Notes: a model not told the origin generated them from the sequence alone. DNA of 24,307 nucleotides from Jimgerdemannia flammicorona (GCA_003990745.1 RBNI01001111.1:1-24307); one strand, 5' to 3'. Positions 1 to 10,329 are shown, counted from the stretch's first letter. Translations and numbers: made by a program.

Positions 1-101
1 GGGGGCCCCTAGGGGGATTGGTTAGGGGGTGGGATCACTGTATTTATATGGGATAGATGGGTGTTAATAAAGGAATGGAGTCCAAGTGACTATAAAAAAA
101 A
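1..101 (+). mobile_element. 3' terminus of an upstream LINE copy with short A-tail
   Basis: The last ~40 nt, including the motif GAGTCCAAGTGACTATA followed by A8 (94-101), match the 3' end of the LINE that finishes at 2594 (same motif at 2531-2546 followed by A48). The preceding G-rich stretch (roughly 10-78) also aligns loosely with 2470-2525. This is therefore the 3' UTR end of a separate LINE copy that extends out of the window to the left. The A-tail is much shorter than that of the next copy. Confidence 0.75.
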
Positions 102-140
102 GAGGAGGAGGGTGGAGCAGATACTGAGGACATTGACCAA

Positions 141-2222
141 GTGTTGGAGGATTGGCACCCTACACAAGCAGTTGGGCTGAATGACTTAGTATTACCAGTG
201 CAAGAGGAGGAGATCTGTCAGGTTCTTGCTGCGACAACCTTGGGTATGGCACCTGAGAAGGATGGGCTGCCCTGGGACTTCTGGAAAAAGATGGTGGGAG
301 TTCCAGGAGTACTGAGAGAGATGATGGCACTGTGTGATTGGATTATATAAATGGGGAGATAGGTGGGAGAATAGGATCTGGGGCTGGTAACATTGCTTTA
401 TAAGAACAAAGGAAGGCGAGAGGACTGGAAGAACTGGAGGCCGATTGTGCTACTAGATATGGACAGAAAGTTGGTTACCAAGGTGGTGGTCGCAAGATTG
501 CAAAAGGTGGCCCAGCAAGTCCTGGGTGATGAGCAGAGGGGCTTTGTGGGAGGCTGGCTCATTAGGGATGGCACAGCATGGGTTCATGGAGTTATTGAAG
601 GAGTATGAACCAGTGGACTGGATGGACATCTGGTCTTTCTGGACCAGGAGAAGGCTTATAACTGAGTGTGACAGGTCTGGCTGGTGAAAGTTTTAGATAG
701 GATTGGGGTCCCACAATAGTTCAGGACAGCCATGGTCAGCCTACTAGAAGGGAGTAGGGCTGCACTTATGTGTAATGGACACAGAGGGGTAGCATTTCTC
801 CTGGGAAGGGGGGTGCCTCAGGGGGACCCACTGTCCCCCATTCTGTATGCTCTTTCTCTGGAGTCCTTTATGGACAGAATCAGACAGAAGATAGTGGGGC
901 TCTCTATCTTTGGCATTGAGTGGAAAGTAAGGGCTTTTGCAGATAACATAGTGGTTGGCCTGGGATTAATTGCAGATGTTGAGAAGCTCAAGGAAACAGT
1001 GGAGTGGTATGAGGTGAACTCCAGAGCTAGGCTCAATTGGCATAAGTGCGAGACAATGGTGTTAGGCAATGGTCTGGTGGAAGGGGAGATTATTGGTACC
1101 ATTGTCTCTACTGGCGAGGCAGTTCAGTACTTGGATATTTATCTGTCAGTATATGGGTCGGTTCTGCCCCAACATTGGTGGGAGCAGTGGGATAGCATCT
1201 GGGAGGATGCCCTGTAGAGTTGGGGGGGCCGCCAATTGTCCCTGGCAGGACATGTTTCAATTCTGAATGTCTATTGGCTGCCGAAGGTGTGGTATCTGGC
1301 TTACCATTTGGACTTCCCTGCCTGGGTAGTGAAGAGATTGATGAAGCTGGCCAAGGGGTGGATCTGGGCTGGAAGGTGGAGTCAAATCAGCTGGGAGGTC
1401 TTATCCTTACTGGTGGCAAGTGGGGGACTGGGGCTGGTTGACTTCCCTAAGAGGCTATACTGCTTGAGAGTATGGTGGCTGAAGAGAGTGGTGGAGTTGA
1501 GAGGGGGTGGTTGGGTCCCCCTACTGCAGAAAGTCTGGGAGATGAGGTCCTCTCCGAGAGGTTCAACTGGTGATCTCCTAGCACTTGTGGGCCTTCAGAA
1601 CACTGAACAATTGTGATTCAAAGGCTTCTGGTGGAGAGTGGCAGAAGGGGTGTGCCACATTGGAATTAGGTGGCAGGGAGATGAATGGGAGGCAGCTTGG
1701 GGCCCAGAGATGTGGCAATGGGACCGAGTGTTACTGGGTGGCATTCCCCTAATTGAGTTTGACATTGGTGATAAGATCAAATGCCAGCGGGGACCAGGCC
1801 AGGACCTGTGGCCTAGAAGTTGGCAAGGAGTAGGAATCAGTGAGAAGTGGGACTGGCATAGTATTTGGGTCTAGAGTGCTAAGGTGAGGAGGTGGCTGCC
1901 ACCGAAGTACTGGGTGGTCTGGTGGTGTGTGCTGAGGTGGAATGTCATGCTCAACTTTCACTCAGATTACCTTATTGAGGGAGGTTGCTTCGACTGTGAA
2001 GAGTGCTATAATGTAGGGCAGGAAGGGGGATATGTACAGATGCCTGAACATTGGCTAGGAGAGTATGAGGTACTTGGTACCTTTTGGCAGAATATTGGGG
2101 ATCATTTGGGAGGAGCGTGTTGGAGAGCTGGAGTGTGGGGGAGATGGGAGGATTTAAGGGATAGATTGGAGGGGGGGGTGGGGAAGGAATGGCTGATGTT
2201 AGACTGGATGTTGGCCATTTGA
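141..2222 (+). pseudogene. LINE reverse transcriptase relic
   Basis: Several open pieces in neighbouring frames add up to a LINE RT. The order is: a finger region ending in a degenerate A-P-x-x-D-G-L-P-W block (about 225-290); a D-W-K-N-W-R-P-I block (about 420-445); an L-D-Q-E-K-A-Y block (about 640-662); the conserved G-V-P-Q-G-D-P-L-S-P motif (812-841); and the catalytic palm motif, which reads F-A-D-N at about 937-948. The second Asp of the expected FADD box is thus Asn, and the Asp and Arg expected after KAY are Asn and a TGA stop. The thumb and C-terminal part (1236-1616, 1638-1874, 1884-2222) is open in pieces. The gene is inactive. The family assignment is from RT motifs; the exact clade is not resolved. 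Confidence 0.88.
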
Positions 2223-2543
2223 GTGGGGCTGGCCAGTCACTGATCATATGTTTTTGAGGATGGATGGAGACTTGGCTCTGAGGTCAGACTGCTGAGGTGG
2301 TGTAGCCTTATGGAAGACACCCTGACAGGCTGGTGGCTTGGTTGGGGATTGCAGGGGGGTCAAAGGCATTGTTTGGTAGAGAAAATCTGTCAGCAGAGTA
2401 GGGAGAGGGTGGGTGTTGCAGGTGAGAAAGTAGTCTTTATTTGTGTAGGTGGGGAGAGTGACACACCCATGGGAATTGGGTAGTGGGAGGGTATACTGTA
2501 AACTTATTGATAGAAGGGTAATAAAGGGCAGAGTCCAAGTGAC

Positions 2544-2546
<3 letters not shown>

Positions 2547-2594
<48 letters not shown>
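2547..2594 (+). repeat. poly(A) tract, A48, LINE tail
   Basis: An uninterrupted run of 48 A directly follows the LINE 3' motif. It marks the 3' junction of the element with the downstream sequence, which starts GAGATACTAAGG. Confidence 0.95.
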
Positions 2595-2597
<3 letters not shown>

Positions 2598-2943
2598 ATA
2601 CTAAGGATTCAAGTATTCTCAAAGGATTTCTGGGAGAAAATATTCTGAGACTTTATTCATGAGAACAAAGGGAATATTTATACAAGATCTGAAAGAAAGA
2701 TCCGGAAGGATCTGAGAAATCAAAGGAAAATGCCAAGAGGAAAGTTCTTAGCAAAGATCACAAATGATGACAAATAAAGTTCTACAAGTTTCCAGAACAT
2801 TCAGTGACTAGCTAAATAAGTACTAGAGGATGCTTGGTGCCAAGAAGGGATTTCTAAGCATTCGGAAAGTACTGGAAGGTTATAGAATATTGAAGAAAGA
2901 TAAAGAAAAGAAATAAACTATGCTAAAATGTTACAAATATATG
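2595..2943. other. Non-coding AT-rich stretch, possible minus-strand LTR relic
   Basis: No gene is visible. Read on the minus strand it contains a TATA-like TATAAATA (2682-2675) and an AATAAA (2657-2652), and a TGTAACA (2935-2929) could be an LTR start. The opposite LTR end cannot be identified, so the LTR reading is speculative. Confidence 0.25.
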
Positions 2944-3093
2944 GAAAATACTACTATATACTTAGAATATATCTCAACAGAGTATATGATAGCAGATTCA
3001 TTAACCAAAGCTCTTCTAAAGATAAAGTTTGACTTATGTATTGTAATGTGCTGGCTCAATGGAGACAAATTACAAGGTTGGGAGTTGATGTAG
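2944..3093 (+). pseudogene. Ty1/copia polyprotein C-terminus (RNase H tail)
   Basis: A 49-codon open stretch ends at TAG 3091-3093. It carries the C-terminal copia RNase H signature: an L-E-Y-I-S-T-E block followed by M-I-A-D-S-L-T-K-A-L, where the family typically has ADxLTK. Everything upstream (gag, integrase, RT) is missing or unrecognisable, so this is the 3' end of a copia element. In copia elements the polypurine tract and 3' LTR lie just downstream. The purine-rich GGTTGGGAG at 3077-3085 is a plausible polypurine tract remnant. Confidence 0.72.
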
Positions 3094-4328
3094 TTTGGCT
3101 TAAACCCTCAGTTACTTTGTCAAAAAGCAACAAAATGTTCTAAGATTCCTGAGGTCCTTGGTGTTTAGTGATATAATAGTCAAAGCTAGATATCTGCAAG
3201 TGATTTGTATATCAATTTCCTAATTGAGATAGTTCTCTGGGTGTAGTGGTGATTTGTATGTGTGAATGGGTTTCCTTTTTGGGTCAACTGGAAATGATAG
3301 AATTTGTATGTAGCATGAGTGGTTTTCTTCTTGAGTAGCAGGTAATTTCTTTGTATAGTATGATGATCTCTTTATATGTAACAGTCTGGCAATTTAGCAG
3401 TTCTCCTTATGCGATTTCTGTATGATGATCTTGTGTAATATGATGGGTTCCTTATGCAGATGTTCTGATAATTTGGCAGATAACTCGATTTGGCTTACTG
3501 GGAATTGTATGGCATGGATTCTTCTGTAACAGGCTCACTGGGAACAAATGAATAACTCAGATGTCGCAGATTCTTCCTAAATCGGCTTCAACTAAGAATG
3601 TGGCAGATAACTTAGAAGCAGCAGATGATGCGGATTTGGCTTCAACTGGGAAACAACTCAGATGGTGCAAGTTCTTCCAAATCAGATTCTTCTGGGAATA
3701 ATAACTTGGTAATGTAGGTTCTTCTGGGAATGCAGATAACTTGAAAATGGCAGGTGATGTAGATTCTTTAGAATTGGCAGGCTTCTGGGAAATAACTCAG
3801 ATTCTTGGCAAGTTATGTCAAAGACTGGCTTTGTTTGCACAGGGTTATATCATAGACTGGCTCCACTGTGAAGTTGTGTCAGAAAGATTGGCTTGTGGCA
3901 AAAATGGTAGCAAAAACTTGGGTTCTTCAGGCTTATCTGGCAAGTATACCAATAGCATGGCTTATTTCTTAAGCGGCAGATTCTTCAAAAGGCAGTGAAG
4001 TTCTTCTTGAACTTAGGCAGCAAAATCAGCTTTGTATTGGAAAGTGGACCGAGTGGAAATAAGGGGACCAATGCTCAATCTTTAGAGGCTTCTTTGATTT
4101 GCACTTCAATTCGGACTTGTTCTTTGTATCAGAAAGTGGACTGGAGTGGGGAAATAAGCTCACAATCTCCTAGCTGTGGCTATAGAGTTCCTCTCGAAGT
4201 GTGGTAGGCAGACTTGTCTTTTGCTTCAATTTTGGACTGAGGTTTATTCACTCTTATCTCTGGGGTAATTTATACAAGTTGGTTGCTATCTGGTTACTAT
4301 GTGACTAACTATAGATCTGCTACTTATG
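3094..4328. repeat. Internally repetitive non-coding DNA, possible copia 3' LTR region
   Basis: No convincing gene. Between about 3480 and 4010 a loose motif like AGATTCTTCTGGGAA recurs at irregular spacing (for example near 3514, 3564, 3682, 3717, 3760 and 3977), often followed by an AACTCAGAT block. This looks like a decayed minisatellite. Its position just after the copia 3' end fits a long LTR with internal repeats, but no LTR ends or second copy can be shown. Open frames at 3741-3998 and 3995-4207 have no recognisable domain and overlap the repeats. Confidence 0.45.
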
Positions 4329-4417
4329 GCAGATATACAGAGTCTGTATGGTATACAGGACCTATACAGTGTACAGAGTCTATATGGTGTATAGAGTCTA
4401 TACAGGTAAACAGACCC
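4329..4417. repeat. Short degenerate tandem repeat (TACAGAGTCTATATGGTGTA type)
   Basis: About four imperfect copies of a ~20-nt unit containing ACAGAGTCTRTATGGT follow one another. The unit is unrelated to the repeats at 3480-4010. No coding meaning is apparent. Confidence 0.6.
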
Positions 4418-4480
4418 TTTTTGGTATGTCTGGCTATTTATACAGTTTTTTGCAGTAATGGTTGCTAGTTACTATGCTGT

Positions 4481-5519
4481 GTATTCATATCATCTTGGCT
4501 AATTGTTCATGTCATCTGGTTAAGATATAATTCAGGTGGTACATTTTGATTTGTCATAGTACAAGAAATAAAACTTATAGATAATTTTATACTAATGAGA
4601 ACTATATACCAGCTAGTGGTAAATAATAATAATAATAATAATATGGTAATAATAGGAGTACTAAAAGCCTCTCACTGTATTTTATATATATCTATTAACA
4701 TTACTTATATTTTTTCATTTGTAAATAGATCTGGATTTATATTATAGGTGATTTTTATTAATATTACTCAAGATTTCTATTTTTTACTATCTTGTTTATC
4801 TATTTTTATACTTATAAGTAGATAATTTCACCCTCTTTTAGTCATCTAGATAGTATTTAGTTGGTCATAATTTGTTTAGTTCTTTATTTACATATTCTGG
4901 AATATGTCTTATTAAGTAGAATTATTGAAATATCTTAGTTATAGTAACTCAATATATAGTGGTGCAGCCTGACTACATCATCATGTAAATATCATCAATA
5001 TACATAATATATAAGCTATCAATAAATAAATACTGTTTTTTTCTCTCTACTCTTCCTAAGTATTCTATAACAAAGCTATATCTAAAGAACTAAATTTCTC
5101 AATATTAATCAGAAGTAGCCATTAGTCTTAATCTCTATTTAGTTAAATAAATCACTATTTTTATAAAAGAAAGAACTCTAGTACCTATTGAAATTATTAT
5201 CCAATGTCCAGAAGACTACTATATAAGAATTACACTTAGATCAGGACTCAGTATCAATTATTATTTTGATATTAGTACTAATATCATTGATTCAAACTAT
5301 CAAGAACAAGTTTAAGTTCTACTTGTTAACTAAAAGAACTAAGATTATATAATTAAGAAGAGAGACTGAGTTATACAAATAACTCTAAAAGAAGTAAGTC
5401 AATCTGAGGTTACAGAAGTCCAAGAACTACTCTTAACTATATATATAAGATCAAAAAGACTTTAAAGTACAGATCAAGCAGTAAGTCTATTTGAAAACTG
5501 AGCTTAAGTAATATTCATC
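4481..5519. other. AT-rich degenerate retroelement DNA
   Basis: Very AT-rich with frequent stops on both strands. It includes an (AAT)n microsatellite at 4622-4643 and a minus-strand RT-like remnant (listed separately). It lies immediately 5' of the gypsy protease relic and may hold decayed gypsy gag, but no gag or zinc-knuckle motif can be read. Confidence 0.5.
4950..5165 (-). pseudogene. RT-like fragment with YIDD motif
   Basis: On the minus strand a short stretch reads L-Y-I-M-Y-I-D-D-I, with Y-I-D-D encoded at 5002-4991. That is the arrangement around the RT palm catalytic box (YxDD) in LTR retrotransposons. Flanking residues are broken by stops, so Ty3/gypsy and copia cannot be distinguished. 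It is opposite in orientation to the gypsy protease-RT relic downstream. A chance match in AT-rich DNA is possible. Confidence 0.35.
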
Positions 5520-6213
5520 TTTAAAGATCTAGTTAAAGGAAAAGATATTAGAGTGCTCATTAATAGTAGAGCAGCTAGCAACTTCATTAACTTATTGAAA
5601 CTCTCAAGATCCTTACTAAGTCTGTACTTAGAAATGAGGGAGTAGTTACAGTAGATGATATACTATACTCTATTAAGTCAATTACTATCAAACTATCTAT
5701 CAAGATTCAGAAATATTGAGAATAAGTTGATTTTGAGATCACACCTCTAGGAGATTATAACCTGATCTTAGAAAAACTCATATAATTCAAATATTAATTA
5801 GTGTAAAAATAAAGTTACCTTACTATAAGACAGAGCTAATATTATTATCAAGTTAGATAAGTTAGTAAATAAGACTCAGATTATAATCCTATCTATAATA
5901 TAGTATAAAAAGATACTTAAGAAAGTAGTATATACTTTTATCACTATTATTTATTACAAGAAATAATACAAGAAGCTGTCAATTAATGAAAATATTAAAT
6001 TAATATTAGAATAATTCAAAGATATCTTCTCAGACAAGCTATCTGGCCTATTATCTACATAAGAAGTAGACTATGAAATTGAACTAACTCCAGGAGTTAC
6101 ACTACTTAAGAAGTATATATTGTACTATATATAATCTCTCAAAATAGAAGTAGTTAAAAAAGAACTAGAAGAACTGCTTACCTGAGGAGCCATCTAGCCT
6201 AGTAAGTCTCTCT
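5520..6213 (+). pseudogene. Ty3/gypsy polyprotein relic: aspartic protease and N-terminal RT
   Basis: The protease region reads V-L-I-N-S-R-A-A-S-N-F-I at 5553-5588, where the family has L-I-D-S-G-A. The catalytic Asp codon is AAT (5562-5564) and the Gly codon is AGA (5568-5570), both single G-to-A changes. The later block P-L-G-D-Y-N-L-I-L (about 5747-5773) fits the protease flap end. From about 6015, F-K-D-I-F-S-D-K-L-S-G-L and then V-D-Y-E-I-E-L-T-P-G match the linker leading into gypsy RT. A K-K-E-L-E-E-L-L block and P-S-K-S-L follow at the start of the RT fingers. Several stops interrupt it. The sequence breaks off at 6213, where the hAT element starts, so the RT palm, RNase H and integrase are not contiguous here. 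Confidence 0.78.
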
Positions 6214-6329
6214 TAGTGCTCTGAATGAGTCAATTTAAATCAAATCCAGATTCAATTTATCACATGACAGTTTGATCTGAATCTTAAATCTGAAGTCATC
6301 TGAATCAACTTGGATTAATCTGAATTGCC

Positions 6330-6580
6330 CCATCTGAATTGCCTCATCTGAATCACCTATCTGAATCACTCCAATTCAAATTACTCAATCTAAATTACTC
6401 AATCTGAATCACTCAATCTGAATCACTCAATTTGAATCACTCAATCTGAATCACTCAATTCAAATCACTCAATCTGAATCCTCCAATTTGAATCTTCTAA
6501 TTCAAATCCTCCAATTTGAATCCTTCAATCTAAATCCTCATCCAAATCCTTCAACTGAATCCTCCAATCCAAATCCTCTA
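6330..6580 (+). repeat. 14-bp subterminal tandem repeat of hAT copy A
   Basis: Unit CTGAATCACTCAAT with variants (TTGAATC, TCAAATC, CCTCCAAT) is repeated more than a dozen times just inside the left end. Copy A' has a shorter, more divergent array at 16436-16560. Arrays of short motifs near the ends are common transposase-binding regions in hAT elements; binding here is inferred. Confidence 0.85.
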
Positions 6581-6605
6581 CATAACTCATATGCCAGATA
6601 TATCC

Positions 6606-6660
6606 ACATATACAATATATATAAATATATATATATATATATAAATATACAAATACATAT
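6606..6660. repeat. (TA)n-rich microsatellite
   Basis: TATA-rich run between the 14-bp array and the transposase region. A similar but different TA/TG-rich run occupies the matching place in copy A' (about 16350-16405). Confidence 0.75.
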
Positions 6661-6774
6661 GTTGACAGATCAGTCTTCAACAGTTCACAGTACCAATGAT
6701 TCTTCAAGTCAAACATCTCTGATAGTTCCACACCTTCTATACAATTCTCACTCTGAAATCTAACAATATTGTGC

Positions 6775-9255
6775 TAAGATAGGAGATAATATTGTTTGTA
6801 ATTATTATAGGTAAAAAATTAAGATGTACCTATTGATATAACTGACACTTTTTTTTTGACACACACATGATACTATTTCATCCACTCCTATAAACTACAC
6901 TAGCCAGAAGTTCAAAATGCTTGGTGGTATAACTTTGAACATGTATTGACATATAAATAACAAGTACTCTGACAAAATCAAAAAGAACACAGAGACAAAT
7001 AAAATCAACATCCAAGCTGTGGTGGGTATGTTTATCTGATTGCCTGACCATTTCTGTATCAACAACTCTGTTTAATCAAAAATATTTAGCCATATTCTTT
7101 GGCAGAATTTTGAAATTGGCTCATTCACTAGATTGTATGTACAGACCAGCCATTCACAACTATTGAGAGTAATCAATTGCATAGCATCTTTGGCCTCCTC
7201 AAGTATGATTTATATTTGCTAAGTACTGATACTATTTGTAAAGATATCCTGGAGGCCTATAGGAAGGAGCATGACAATCTCTGCCAGATACTTCAGATAA
7301 AATAAGAGCAGCACCATGACCTTTGTAAGCTGAATTATATATATATTTTATATAAGAGCTCACCAATTTAACCTCATATTTAATAAGCAGAATTTGGCAG
7401 ACAAAATTTTATTTATGATTGATACATAGATATCCCCCAATATAATTTTGTTTCTGGATATTACTGGTCATTGGATTGACCTTGATTGGTAGCTTAAATC
7501 TCTCATCCTTAACTTCATCAAACTTGCTGGCCCTCATTCTGGAGACAACATCACAGATGCTTTTATTAATTATATCTAGGAGCTTGGGATTACAACCAAG
7601 GTAAAAAAGGGGGACTTGCCATCAGATCGGCATTTTGAGAGAGATCCTAAAACAAAACAGATTTTATTGATTATTTATTTTCATATAAATTTGCTGACTG
7701 AATATTTCAAGTACAGATTTTGGCCATTATAACAGACAATGCCACAAACAACTCAACATTTTTCCAAGTTTTAGTGGCCAGCCTCAAATAGGAAAATGTG
7801 GCCTTCAGTACAGAAAACTGCCATGTATGATGCCAGGTCCACATACTGAACCTCACTGTTCAGGACTATCTTACATATATAGACAAAACATCTAAGAGAG
7901 GAGGGGCCCTGAGTATAATTTCCAAGCTGCACAAACTAGTTGTATCAGTCTAATTATCCCAACAATAATGAGACAAATTTGCTGCACAGTATAGAGCAAT
8001 CAGTTTGGCTCTGAAAGAGCTTATATTGGATGTCTATATGTATTGAAACTCAACATTTGCAATGATCCAGCATGTGCTGGAGTTTGCTATAGTATTCATT
8101 CTTTTTTTCTTTGATTGGCTGAAGCAACTTATTTTAGATGATTGAAGATTTATTTTTTAAAAAAAAAAAAAAACAAAAAAAGCCAATAGATTCAACAGTA
8201 GCTGCTGATAAGAAAATATGGGGCAAGGCTCTAGGTGAAAGTGAGTGGGACATATGTACTTATATAGGAATGTTATCAGAGTTTTGGAAGTAAGTGGTGA
8301 TTGCTCTGGCTCTACACTCATTTTATCTGCCTCCACACAATACAATACCTCACCACATATAACTGCCAGTGTTTTGATGATTATACAAAGGATATAGTCA
8401 AATAAATAACCCCAACAATAAGCTCTACAATACCAGTATACAACCTTCTGATTGACTGGCTAGAGGATAAGCTTGAGGACAGACTGAAGGGTTGCAGTGA
8501 TTTATAGTTAAGCCTAAATCAGAGAGATGCTGTGGAGGTTGCTCTAAGCAAGCTCTAAAAATACTACTCCAAAACAGATACTGCTATATACTCAATCAGT
8601 ACAGGTATGTTGATATTGGCATGTGGCCAATACCCCTTCCAAAACAGAGAAACTCCTACAAAAACTCACTCTCTTTTCTTTGAATAGTGCTGGACCTATG
8701 CTTAAAGCTACAATATCATAAAGATCAGGACTGAGAGCAGAACTTAATTGAGAGAATCAAGCAGGATGTAATCAAAGTATACTGGAAAAACTATGCACCA
8801 CTATAAGGTTCTGGCTGAAGTCCAGATAAATATACCAAGGGATCTCTCCTGTCCCACATTTACTTCAGCAGAAAGAGGAAGAGAGAGCCATTAGTGAAAG
8901 AGCTGCCATCAATAGATGAACTTATCATTTACCTCACTAGTGACCATATGATTCTACTGGAGGGCATGGAGGTACTCAACTGATAGAAGATAGGTTGTCA
9001 GATGGATGTTGGGCCAATTTAATTCACCAATATAACTACTGCTCTACCCACTGGGGCATGCAGCTGTGTCAAATGGACTTCCTCAGCCTATATAGTATGG
9101 CTCAGAACTATCTGGTGATTTCTGTCTCCAGTGCTCTCATTGAGCAGGTGTTCTCAGATAGGGTAGACCTTGTTGCTCCAAAGAGGTATACACTGAATGC
9201 TGAGATAATCTGGGTATATATATGTCTGAAGTCTTGGTGGGACTTGGGCTGCTAA
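6775..9255 (+). pseudogene. hAT transposase relic, copy A
   Basis: Transposase remnants occur in hAT order. A likely BED-type finger start (V-C-N-Y near 6805) has lost its second Cys here. An RNase H-like core block F-M-I-D-T has Asp at 7421-7423 and the following Trp turned into TAG, then D-I-T-G-H-W-I-D. I-I-T-D-N-A-T-N-N has its Asp at 7735-7737. A C-x-V-H-I-L-N-L block follows, preceded by a TGA stop at 7828-7830. The C-terminal dimerisation domain (8995-9255) is open and reads L-V-I-S-V-S-S-A-L-I-E-Q-V-F-S and later K-R-Y-T-L-N, typical of hAT C-termini. Many stops and shifts make it non-functional. An A-rich run at 8158-8179 lies inside. Confidence 0.85.
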
Positions 9256-9425
9256 AATTCAGCAGACCTTGGGGGTTTATGAATAAGTTAGTTGGCCTTG
9301 TGGAATATTTAATATCTTTCAAAATAATAAAAAAGGAAAAAAAAAACCTGAAGACTTGGTCCAGAGTTTGTGGCCCAAGTGGGGCAGTGGTCAGTGGGGT
9401 TGGCAGCAGCAGTGGAGGGAGTATG

Positions 9426-9890
9426 CAAAATTTGTAGCCCTCTGCTAACAGCAAGGAGCAGCCCCAAGCTATCAGTGTCCAGGTTGGTGGACAGGTCAGT
9501 GGGTGGACATGGGGTTGGTGAAGAGAGCATACAAAATTTACAGCCCTCCACCAGTAGCAAGGGGCAGCCCCAAGCCACAAGTGTCCAGGTTGGAGGGGTT
9601 GGCAGAGGGGGAGTAGGCAGAGGGAGTGCACAAAATTTGCAGCCCTCTACCAGCAGTAAGAGGTAGCTCCAAGCTGTCAGCACCTGGGTCAGTGAGTGGG
9701 ATTAGTTGGCAGGATTGGTGGGCATGGGGTCAGTAGAGGGAGCATATAAAATTTGCAGCCCTCTGCCAACAGCAAGAGACAGCCCTAAGCCACAAGTATC
9801 TGAGATAGATGGGGCAGACAGAGGGAGTGCACAAAATTTGCAGCTCTCTGCTAGCAGCATAAGGGCAGCCCCAAACCACCAAGGAGTCTG
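9426..9890 (+). repeat. ~85-117 bp tandem repeat, five units, in hAT copy A
   Basis: Five units start with AAAATTTGCAGCCCTCT and continue with an AGCAAGRRRCAGCCCCAAGC block (starts near 9427, 9533, 9631, 9748 and 9833). Copy A' has five inverted counterparts. Open frames across this region on both strands are products of the repeat, not genes. Confidence 0.88.
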
Positions 9891-9900
9891 AGTCTGGATC

Positions 9901-10000
9901 AGAGGGTACTTCTGGTAGTCAGAGGGTACTTCTGGTGATCAGAGGGTACTTCTGGTAGTTAGAGGGCATTTTTGGTAGTTGGAGAATGCTTCTGGTGGTC
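9901..10000 (+). repeat. 20-bp tandem repeat, five units
   Basis: Unit AGAGGGTACTTCTGGTAGTC is repeated exactly five times with few changes. The same array, inverted, is at 12965-13064 in copy A', also with five units. Confidence 0.92.
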
Positions 10001-10180
10001 GAAGTCCACTACAGATTCAGGCTCCATCACCAGTTTGGGTCCCATGGGCACTCTGGTCCTATACTGCAGCACTATACTGACAGTATTATAGAGCAGAGCC
10101 AAGGGGCCAGTAAGGCTCTACATAATGGCTAAACTAGTACTACAGAAGGGATGCCTGGCCCAACTCTCTATAAAAGACTG

Positions 10181-10260
10181 CCCAACCTATACAAAATGAC
10201 TGCCTAACCCTCACAAAAGATTACCTAACCCTCACAAAAGATTGTCTAATCCTTACAAAA
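10181..10260 (+). repeat. 21-bp tandem repeat, about four units
   Basis: Unit CTAACCCTCACAAAAGATTAC recurs about four times, the outer copies more divergent. The inverted counterpart is at 12713-12795. It contains CTAACCC, a telomere-like heptamer, but the spacing is not telomeric. Confidence 0.85.
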
Positions 10261-10329
10261 ACTGCTCCACCTGCTAGTCCCAGGTCTCGATGAGCCTATC
10301 ATCTAGTACTCCAAAAGATGAAGTTGATC

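Larger units (their letters stand above)
102..2594 (+). mobile_element. 5'-truncated non-LTR retrotransposon (LINE, L1-like RT)
   Basis: The segment begins immediately after the A8 tail of the upstream copy and ends in a 48-nt poly(A) tract, the usual form of a LINE inserted by target-primed reverse transcription. It encodes RT-type protein relics in one direction. No endonuclease domain lies upstream of the RT, so the copy is 5'-truncated. The 3' UTR (about 2450-2546) is G-rich on this strand and ends in the motif shared with 1-101. CpG is scarce and TpG/CpA common, suggesting an old, methylated and deaminated copy. Confidence 0.85.

Noticed and set aside
2640..2940. Complete solo LTR on the minus strand
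   Set aside because: TATA-like and AATAAA motifs are present, but LTR ends and a target duplication are not, so it is kept only as a weak possibility.
3741..4207. Two neighbouring open frames in the repetitive region after the copia tail
   Set aside because: They overlap degenerate repeats and have no recognisable domain, homologue or plausible gene context.
6206..6213. GTCTCTCT as the 8-bp target duplication of hAT copy A
   Set aside because: No matching 8-mer was found next to the right end around 10440, and the right end itself is uncertain.
8157..8345. Minus-strand open frame with a Phe-rich end
   Set aside because: It comes from the A-rich run inside the hAT transposase relic and is antisense to it.
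9137..9891. Several overlapping open frames on both strands (60-164 codons)
   Set aside because: They cover the ~100-bp tandem array of the hAT copy. Frames are open because of the repeat composition, and no domain is present.
9901..10000. Regular 20-bp repeats considered as a CRISPR array
   Set aside because: The units are directly adjacent without spacers and lie in a eukaryotic transposon.
10181..10260. CTAACCC motifs considered as interstitial telomere repeats
   Set aside because: The heptamer is only part of a 21-bp unit and not tandem at 6-7 bp spacing.
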